Assembly (NCBI GenBank): GCA_018398765.1
Contig: JAHBMJ010002993.1
Coordinates: 1-14,121, forward strand
Direction: 5' to 3'
DNA from: Chromera velia
Lineage: Eukaryota > Sar > Chromeraceae
Length of the DNA stretch: 14,121 nucleotides
The notes under the pieces were generated by a model. The model did no database searches. It saw nothing but the letters and a program-made list of their open reading frames with translations, and was not told the origin of the DNA. The translations under genes were made by a program, and so were the position numbers. Below are positions 1 to 6,464 of the stretch, piece by piece; position 1 is the stretch's first letter; the number at the start of each line of letters is the position of its first letter.

Positions 1-1351
1 TTGGGAACACCTGCAGGTCAGTTAAGGAAGCGCGGCTTGCTCTCTCGCTTTGTATGATGATTTGCTTAGCATCCAGCTTCTCTGTCCTGCTAGGGGCTTG
101 ACAGAAATGCACAAGGGAGGTCACTTAGAGAGGGTCGATGGAGAGTCTGCTGGAGCCTCCATTTTTTGACCGCCTCTTCTGAAGCTTTGCACAGCTCTCA
201 GTTGTGCCAGACATTTTTCCACCCAGACCAATCACTCAGTTTTCATGCATTTGAATGTCTTCCATTTGCTCCGTGTATGTCAGTCTTTCAAAGCGGTCCA
301 TACTATCCCGACGTAAGTGCTACTTACTCATTCATCCTTTCTCATTTGAAGCACTCCGTACTGGTCTCCTTCTGAACATCTGGATCTACCTACAGACCTG
401 TCCTTCTTTTTTACAGTTTCTCATTGACATACGCAGAACGATTTGCAAGCTTTTACGCCGTGTAGTGTGAGTTCTTTGTGAATAGAATTATGTTGTCTCT
501 GTGCTCTGTTCTTCGGAATCCTCTCCAACCCCTGCCGACCACCTCCTGTCCGGTCTGTCCAGCCTAGCTGTGAAGCCCTCCTTCCTGCACTGTTTCCCTT
601 GCAGAAGAAGCAATTCTTTGTACTTGATTGGCGGCGCTAAACATTGCTGTTGAGCATATCCATTAGTGTTGTGCCTGTGTATTTCTTTGCAGGTAACATT
701 CACTAACTTCCACGTGCCGCAGTGATCATAATTTTTCCCTAGCTAATCAACCAGTCTTTTGAGCATATTTGAGCAGATTCGCACAGAAGTAACGATTTTA
801 AATGCTCTAAAAAACTTTAGATTGCTTTAAGTAACCTAGTTTTACTTTATAATAAAGCTAGAATGTAGTAAATTTAAAAGTCACTTTGAATTCCACTAAA
901 TCCTACTTTGGAGTCCACTCTGTTTCGCATGCACGCCACGTCTCCAAATTGAACCTTCACGAGAATAATGCATGGACTCACATGCACCGACCAGAGACCA
1001 GAACAAATCAGATGAGAATATGCACCGCGCATGCAAGGTGACAATGATTGGCAGCGCACAACTGCATAAGGGTCGGCCCTATGCTTTTGTCTCCACACAA
1101 TCTCACTGCTGCTCATGTAACCAGAACATTCATTCTAACATGTCGAACGTGCATGGGTTCATAGAGTGAGCCGTGCAGCTGATTTTAAGACATCTTAAAA
1201 ATTGGCTGATCGGATTTGTTCCGTGCACTGCGGCCTGGCAACACGTGCGTGCGTTTGGGGCCGTGAGGAGCCGCAGGGGCGGGGCCGTAACGCGTTGCAT
1301 AGCCATGACACTGACACTTTTTAAAAGTGCCTTTTAGCCCAATTCATTCAA
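1..1351. other. Gene-free left flank
   Basis: No convincing coding region is visible. All open frames here are short, lack coding-like composition and have no recognisable motif. An AT-rich stretch lies at about 730-900, and a short GC-rich patch (GGGGCGGGG-like) at about 1270-1290. I see no tRNA, rRNA or mobile-element end. Confidence 0.6.
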
Positions 1352-1412
1352 TCAGGTGCAAAACAGGTGCATCAGGTGCATCTGGTGCAAAACAAGTGCA
1401 TCTGGTGCAATT
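1352..1412 (+). repeat. Short imperfect tandem repeat with a GGTGCA core
   Basis: About six imperfect units of 9-11 bases follow one another, each built on (A/T)(G/A)GTGCA followed by TC or AAAAC. The longer and shorter units alternate, which suggests a two-unit period that was duplicated. Nothing shows a function. Confidence 0.75.
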
Positions 1413-1636
1413 GTATGGTTTGTACCTTTTCTGAGATACACTTTTTCCAAACCCTAATTTTCAATATGAAAAATCTGGGCCCAGTTCAGATCTCCCACTT
1501 AGGAAGGGCTCTAGCTCATAGTTTACCTTAGGGTCTAGCTTCCACTTAGCAACTAGTTTGAGAACCTAAAAATCACTCTTGATTTGAGCAAGTTTAGGAA
1601 GAAGTTTGCACCCTTCTGGTACGGTTCTGTTTCCCC

Positions 1637-1641
1637 TTTTC
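1637..1641. repeat. Target-site duplication, left copy (TTTTC)
   Basis: TTTTC directly precedes the left LTR and is repeated exactly after the right LTR at 4569-4573. A 4-6 bp duplication is the normal footprint of retroviral-type integrase. The last LTR base next to the duplication is ambiguous by one T, so the duplication could be read as 4 bp. Confidence 0.8.
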
Positions 1642-1899
1642 CCTAACATTATGTGGTGCCTCAGCTAAGACGTAGCTTGAAGACACACACTTACAAGGTT
1701 TATCATATAAAGGTTCTACTTCTAGAAACTGTTATTGACATACGAAAGCTTGACTCACGATTGACTGCATGCATACGCATGACCTCATTGCAATTCCCTT
1801 GATTGCATGTATGAGGTCGCTCGGAATGCGCGCACTTCATACAATCCTGATATACGATTTGCGTGCCGTGGCGCGGATTGAAGGCCTCGCCATGTTACG
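1642..1899 (-). repeat. 3' LTR of the retroelement
   Basis: It aligns without any gap to 4311-4568. I count 22 differences by eye, 21 of them transitions. In element orientation it begins CGTAAC and ends GTTAGG, so it lacks the usual TG...CA termini but has an imperfect inverted repeat at its ends. An internal hairpin pairs GACCTCATTGCAAT (1781-1794) with 1802-1818. The same hairpin arms lie at 4450-4487 in the other LTR, where they pair less well. Confidence 0.9.
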
Positions 1900-1901
1900 T
1901 A

Positions 1902-1914
1902 CCACCTCTCCCTT
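1902..1914 (-). promoter_or_regulatory. Polypurine tract (plus-strand primer) of the retroelement
   Basis: On the minus strand this reads AAGGGAGAGGTGG, 12 of 13 purines, and lies 1-2 bases before the 3' LTR. In LTR retrotransposons such a tract resists RNase H and primes second-strand DNA synthesis. Its position and strand are as expected for an element read on the minus strand. Confidence 0.75.
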
Positions 1915-1916
1915 GA

Positions 1917-2368
1917 AGCCACGTCCACGTTGGCTATGTAAGTTCCTCAAATCATTGCTTTTGAACTGAAAGAGTGTGCAACCGGGTCTAGAAAAAACGC
2001 AAAACAAACGATTTTTTCATGCACTCACTTGATCTATCATCGTCACTTCTTTTACTCTCTCTTCTCTTCTTTGTTCTTCTCTTGAAGTTCCCCTTTCTTT
2101 CTTTTTCTTTTTTTTTCTTTTTTTTTGCACTTCATCAAATCTATACAAATCCCTCCAACTCCTTTGACCTTCACGCATACTCCCTTCATCGTAGGCTTCA
2201 CACAGGCACTTCACTGTACACCCAGTGTACATGCCTCCTCCCTCTTCAAGGCCGCGTCCACGCTCGGTTAGAGAGAGTGTGACGCGCACGAGAACAACAA
2301 CAGAGAAAAAAAATCAGACACAGAAGGGGCGAAAAACATACATCGGTTTAGTAAAATTGTCCTTCCAT
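1917..2368 (-). other. 3' non-coding part of the retroelement
   Basis: This lies between the end of the internal reading frame and the polypurine tract. On the minus strand it includes a long A- and G-rich run at about 2040-2130 with two stretches of eight or nine A. Open frames across it on both strands reflect this low-complexity composition and are not supported as genes. Confidence 0.6.
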
Positions 2369-4072
2369 TCATGGAGTCCACTGGATACCATAATACTGCA
2401 TCTCCGACTCGGTGGGCCCCACAACCACCCCCGGCTCTTTCCCATCTGTTTGATCCGAGTCTCCGTTAGCTTGGTGCTGCTGCTCTGATGGAGGTTGTAG
2501 AATGATAGAAGACTGCACTGAAGTGCGGGCGGTCCGTACACTCCTCATCTGCCGCACTGCAGGTCTTACTTTTGGCACACACGGCATCACACCCCCTCCA
2601 TTCCTATACGTCTCCCTGTAAAATGTCTCTCCTGTCTGCCCACACCTACGACATGCCAAATTTTAAAATGCATACCAGTCTGCAGTGCCAATTCCCTGAA
2701 CATTTAGAATCAAGTCTTCCCTTCCCAACCGAAAACGAAAAGACACATCCTCCCAATACTCATGCTGGAGTGGGTCGCGCGATAGGATAGTCACTGGCGT
2801 CTTTGGCTTTTCATGAGCTGCCCGCTTCTTCTCTTTTTTCCTGTCCTTCGCCTCCCTTCTCTTTTACTGACGCCTGGCCTGACGAGACAGTGTCAAACCA
2901 TCAGACGAGACTGCAGGTTCCTCCACTCCTTCACTGATTGGAGGCAGAGGAGACCAAGGGCTGTTCGTCTCCTTCTTTCGCCTCACAGCCAACATCTCCC
3001 TTAAGTGCTTTTCCTGACTCCTTCTCTCCTTTTTCTCTTGGCGCTTTTGTTTCTGTCTCTCCGCTTTCCCTAGATTCCCACCGTCAAAGTTATTTCCCTG
3101 CCTACCTGTCTCCAAACAGTTGTGTTGCAAAGACGTACTGTGCGGTCTCTGGCTGTGGATTTCCTCTCTCCGCTCCCAACTTCCAACTCCATATAACGAT
3201 TCAAACAGGTCCTTTCCCACACCTCCTTCTTCCTTCCTACTCTTTCCGATCTGGCACAGCTCCATTGGAGCGGGCTCACTCATTTGACCATCCTCTCCGG
3301 CAAGAGCCATCACAGGGGGTCCATCGCAACGATCGAAATTGAAAGTCGTATGAGATATTGGCAACAGCACGCCTCCATCTCCACTCACGGGTACAGGTCC
3401 TCCCTGCACAGGCATTTCCGATCTTATCATTTCTTCCTGCTGGAACGACTGACCAACACGGTTGTTGTCTCCGTGCACAAGCTCCTCGGCACACAAGCCA
3501 TCGAATCCTTCCCCATGGGGCATGTCACTCACTCTCCCATCCCGGGCAGATAAATCGATCAGAAGGTGAGGCAAATTGGTGCCGAACCCCCTCACAGTTC
3601 CCTCCTCCACACAGAATTCTGAGGTAGAGGTACCCAGGAGTATGATGCTACTGCATGTGGGCTTGCATGCAGGCCTTGAAAAGACGTCTCTTGAATGTCC
3701 ATTTGTTTTACTTCCCACCTCTTTCTTTTTCCTCCTTCCTCCCACTGCTGGGTTCTTATTCTTTTGTTTTGGAGACGTTTTGGCAGCAGTTTGACTGCCT
3801 GTCGTCCGCATCCACTCAGCTACTGTCATCCGACGACTACGCCGAGTCTTTGATTTCTCCTTCAAGGGCGTATCGGTAGACGGCATCAAGAAGTTCTCCC
3901 CCCTCTCACTGTCAAGGAGACCGGCAATGTCCAAAAGTCTTCGGGCAATCTCTTGGCCTTCCGAAAGCAAACATTCTCCATCCTCCTAAACTTCCATGAA
4001 CGAAACGGACTTGAACTTGTCAAATTCGCGCAGGCAAGAGAGGAAACGAGCATATCGGTCAGGTACCGACAT
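2369..4072 (-). pseudogene. Internal ORF of the retroelement, broken by three in-frame stops
   Basis: One reading frame runs from ATG at 4072 to TGA at 2371-2369, 568 codons. It is interrupted by TAG at 3988-3986 (codon 29), TAA at 2866-2864 (codon 403) and TAA at 2665-2663 (codon 470). There is no frameshift: coding-like sequence continues in the same frame on both sides of every stop. Seen in order: a helical N-terminus (MSVPDRYARFLSCLREFDKF); a Lys/Arg-rich segment (about 70-125); a long low-complexity middle; a highly charged Lys/Arg/Glu/Gln helix or coiled coil (336-366, continuing 404-424); a compact stretch with several Trp/Tyr (about 425-469); and CxxC at 474/477 with a further Cys at 498. 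CxxCGxxG recalls the first half of a gag CCHC knuckle, but the expected His and last Cys are absent. A gag-like, nucleic-acid-binding role is inference from position and charge; I do not recognise the family. Each stop is one C-to-T step from a Gln codon. Confidence 0.72.
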
Positions 4073-4075
4073 CTT

Positions 4076-4363
4076 CTGAAACGAAAACAACGAAATGAAC
4101 AAACGGATCGATGACAATCGAAACAAACAAATGCAGTGACCGACAATGAGACAGCTCTATTCTGGGTACGTTTGTGCAGGGGGTGCGTGCGAAGCTTAGC
4201 GCTTGACTGCAGTTGAGATAACGCTACAGCGATACACCTGAATGCTGTTCACGACCAGATGGTCAGCGAACTCCCCTTCTTCCTGAGCGGGTCGTACCGC
4301 TCTGCCACCACCTAACGTTGTGTGGTGCCTCAGCTAAGACGTAGTTTGGAGACACACACTTAC
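4076..4363 (-). other. Candidate leader intron of the retroelement
   Basis: The 5' LTR contains a consensus donor GTAAGT on the minus strand starting at 4363. A good acceptor, TTTTCGTTTCAG, ends at 4076, three bases before the ORF start ATG at 4072. Splicing would bring the LTR leader next to the ORF and remove the primer binding site from the message. Only sequence consensus supports this. Confidence 0.35.
4298..4310 (-). promoter_or_regulatory. Primer binding site (tRNA-complementary)
   Basis: On the minus strand TGGTGGCAGAGCG follows the 5' LTR with no gap, so the plus strand reads like a tRNA 3' end, ...CTCTGCCACCA. From general knowledge, the site used with animal initiator tRNA-Met is TGGTAGCAGAG, which differs at one position in eleven; the priming tRNA here is unproven. 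A perfect 6-bp hairpin, GAGCGG at 4285-4290 with CCGCTC at 4297-4302, overlaps it. Confidence 0.8.
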
Positions 4364-4568
4364 AAGGTCTGTCATACAAGGGTTCTGCTTCTAGAGACTG
4401 TTATTGACATATGAAAGCTTGACTCACGATTGACTGCATGCATGCGCATGACCTAATTGCAATTCCCTTAATTACATGTACGAGGTCGCTCGGAATGCGC
4501 GCACTTCATATAATCCTGACATACGATTTGCGTGCTGTGGCGCGGATTAAAGGTCTCGCCACGTTACG
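4311..4568 (-). repeat. 5' LTR of the retroelement
   Basis: This is the partner of 1642-1899, of identical length. In element orientation it starts CGTAACGTGG and ends CAACGTTAGG, giving an imperfect terminal inverted repeat matching at 8 of 10 positions. A TATA-like ATTATATGAAG lies about 50 bases in and a splice-donor consensus GTAAGT near its 3' end. Together these could make it the element's promoter and leader, but transcription is not shown. Confidence 0.9.
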
Positions 4569-4573
4569 TTTTC
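4569..4573. repeat. Target-site duplication, right copy (TTTTC)
   Basis: This matches 1637-1641 exactly and marks the right edge of the insertion. A minus-strand open frame of about 110 codons (from 4900) runs into this point. Read across the reconstructed empty site it would stop within about 13 codons, so there is no strong sign that a gene was interrupted. Confidence 0.8.
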
Positions 4574-4880
4574 AATAACTGCGGCATACCCGTTTTTTTC
4601 ACTTGTCTCCTTCCATAACTTCCAAAAAAAAGAAACTATATCCTGTGCAGCCCTTGTTGGGTGAATCGAACTGACGGGACTGGGGGGGACATTTGATGTC
4701 GAGCTCTGTCTTTCTCTTTTTCTTCTGCTTCCTGTTGTCTTTGGGGAGAAGTGGGGACCTCGTCTAAGGCTTCGTGCTGCTTGTGTTGCTGAGGGGACAG
4801 CGGTTCCATCTCTGAATGGCGTATGCGGTTCGCGGGAGACCTGGAGAGCTGTGTGAGATTCGTTGAGACTCTCTGTTAGT

Positions 4881-4905
4881 CTAGGCACTAGGCCTAGCAC
4901 TAGGC
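4881..4905. repeat. Nested palindrome built on CTAGGC
   Basis: A perfect 10-bp palindrome, CTAGGCCTAG (4888-4897), sits inside a larger imperfect inverted arrangement of CTAGGCACTAG and CTAGCACTAGG. It could form a small cruciform. No function can be assigned. Confidence 0.7.
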
Positions 4906-5095
4906 TGACTTTGAGGACTGAGATGTGAATATCGAAATTAAAAAAAAAAAATTAATTAGGTTTTTAACTCAATTTTCTTTTTTTTTAATGTGGATAGCCT
5001 AGATTCACGTAAACCCACTTAAATTCACTGTTTCAATACACCTAAATTCACTGAAAATCATTCATTAGCTACTAATGACTAGTTCACTGATTTCT

Positions 5096-5141
5096 GCAAC
5101 GAAGTCTACCAAAAAAAAAAAAATCCGCAACGAAGTCTACC
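5096..5141 (+). repeat. 31-bp direct duplication with an A-run
   Basis: GCAACGAAGTCTACC occurs at 5096-5110 and again exactly at 5127-5141, separated by 13 A and TCC. This looks like a tandem duplication of a segment ending in an A-run, or slippage around it. Confidence 0.8.
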
Positions 5142-6229
5142 TACAGCTGTATATAAAAGCTAAGGCTGCTCTCAAGGCTGCTGACTCAGCTGTAAGCTTG
5201 ATGGTCATTGGTCTAATGATGCCCGGATTATGATGGAAGTTGAAAGCTAGGTTGAAAGCAGCACAAGTGTTAGTCTACAAGTGCATGCACAGAGGCGCAT
5301 CCCAAAACCTTCAAGACTGAGACTGTTCACCACTGAATCACCAGACCGTTCGAAAGCAAATCATGCGCTGCAAATGATGGGACATACATTGTCATACAAT
5401 GATGCCGGCGCACGCACAGTCGTGCTCGTCCAAGGACCTGCAAGTCTGAAACACCCTTGTCACACTGCCACCCACACACAGCCACATAGTGCATGGGTAC
5501 AGGCGGCAACAGGCCTTCTGTTTCACTTTCTAGTTCTCTATCTTTGCATACACTCTCTGGTTCTGGATCTCTACGTTTCGTCGACCATCTGTGGCAGACC
5601 GTAGCAGTAATACGTACAGCGGGACCACACGCAAGAAGTATGGATGAATGACCACACACACAGAGTCTGCATGGCGCATGCACTCCCCAGGAACGACTCA
5701 CGATGCACAGTTCAAGTCACATGCAAGCTCTTCCTGACTTCGCCATCCTGAAAGCGTACAGGTGAACGACCCGATCCTTCCTTTTACTCTCTCTCCTGTC
5801 TCGCGACGGAGGTCTCCTGTCCCTCTCAACCAACCACCGCAGCCATCCGACAAACTGCAGGAACAGTCCGTCGGAGGCTCGTGCGACAGTTTGATTGCTT
5901 AGCAAATCCGTTACTTAAACCACAAGCACGAAGGAATCCTTCAGGCAGCTGGCCTTCAGCAAGAACTGACTACCATGCAAGCATGCGCATTCATTCAAAA
6001 ACCCAGGGGGCCGAAGAATGATGGTGACACCGTACAGAATGGAAGAGAGGCAAGACTCTTTTTTCTTTACACCCCAACATTTTGAAAAGAACGAACAACA
6101 AACCGAGTTGCACATGTAGCACAAGTCTCGGCCGACACGCAAGAATGAATGAATGCGGTTAAATTTTCCTTCTCAAGACCGTCCACCGCCCTGTGCCGTC
6201 GAGTATGGGGCATCTTTGCATGGCGAGTT

Positions 6230-6303
6230 AACGTCGATGCAAGCAGTGGGGATGGTTCTTTTTTCTAACGTTGATGCAAGCAGTGGGGTTGGTTCTTTTT
6301 TCT
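6230..6303 (+). repeat. 37-bp tandem duplication
   Basis: Two adjacent 37-bp units, 6230-6266 and 6267-6303, differ at only two positions. Each starts AACGT(C/T)GATGC and ends in a T-run followed by CT. It lies about 160 bases beyond the stop codon of the nitrate transporter, so it may be part of that gene's 3' untranslated region. On the transporter's strand the T-runs are A-runs. Confidence 0.9.
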
Positions 6304-6464
6304 CTTGACGTCAAAAGCAAACTGAAAAGCCGAACCGAAAAATAAGACCAAGGCAAAACACGAAGAAAAAGAAACGTTGGAGGACAGAAAGCAATCGGTC
6401 GACACGAGGGATCGTTTTCTTTTTCTTTCTGTCAGTTTCTTCCATTTAAACGAGGAAAGGAAAC

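Larger units (their letters stand above)
1642..4568 (-). mobile_element. LTR retrotransposon derivative, non-autonomous
   Basis: This is a 2,927-bp element oriented on the minus strand. Read in that direction it has a 258-bp 5' LTR (4568-4311), a primer binding site directly abutting it, and a leader of about 225 bases. Then come one long reading frame in the sense direction (4072-2369), about 450 bases of 3' non-coding sequence, a purine tract and the 3' LTR (1899-1642). Exact 5-bp duplications flank it. Primer site, ORF and purine tract all agree on the orientation. I see no protease, reverse transcriptase, RNase H or integrase motifs in any frame, and the internal region of about 2.4 kb is too short for a full pol gene. 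Such an element resembles the LARD or gag-only (TR-GAG) non-autonomous classes. About 8.5% LTR divergence indicates an old insertion. Confidence 0.88.
4574..6229. other. Gene-poor spacer between retroelement and nitrate transporter
   Basis: I find no supported gene. The stretch holds A-runs with AT-rich sequence at 4930-5060 and a TATA-like TATATAAAAG at 5150-5159. It also has a short duplication AAGGCTGCT at 5162-5182, and the repeats listed separately. Open frames of about 107-124 codons at 5281-5701 overlap on opposite strands and lack any motif, so I left them out. Confidence 0.55.

Noticed and set aside
600-640. Possible small exon after TTTCCCTTGCAG (11 codons to TAA)
   Set aside because: A good acceptor and a short coding-like run, but no convincing upstream exon or donor; too short to trust.
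1771-1835. Hairpin in the LTR as a miniature inverted-repeat transposon end or an RNA gene
   Set aside because: The whole 258-bp unit is repeated as an LTR with primer site, purine tract and flanking duplications, and the hairpin arms are not kept by compensating changes in the second copy.
2369-4072. Reassignment of TAA/TAG to glutamine, as in ciliates, to explain the three internal stops
   Set aside because: The nitrate transporter and the SET-domain gene in the same window both appear to end at TAA in normal places, so TAA is a working stop here.
4574-4900. Minus-strand open frame interrupted by the retroelement
   Set aside because: It has no motif and runs through the palindrome region. 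Rejoining the empty target site extends it by only about a dozen codons before a stop, so gene disruption is not supported.
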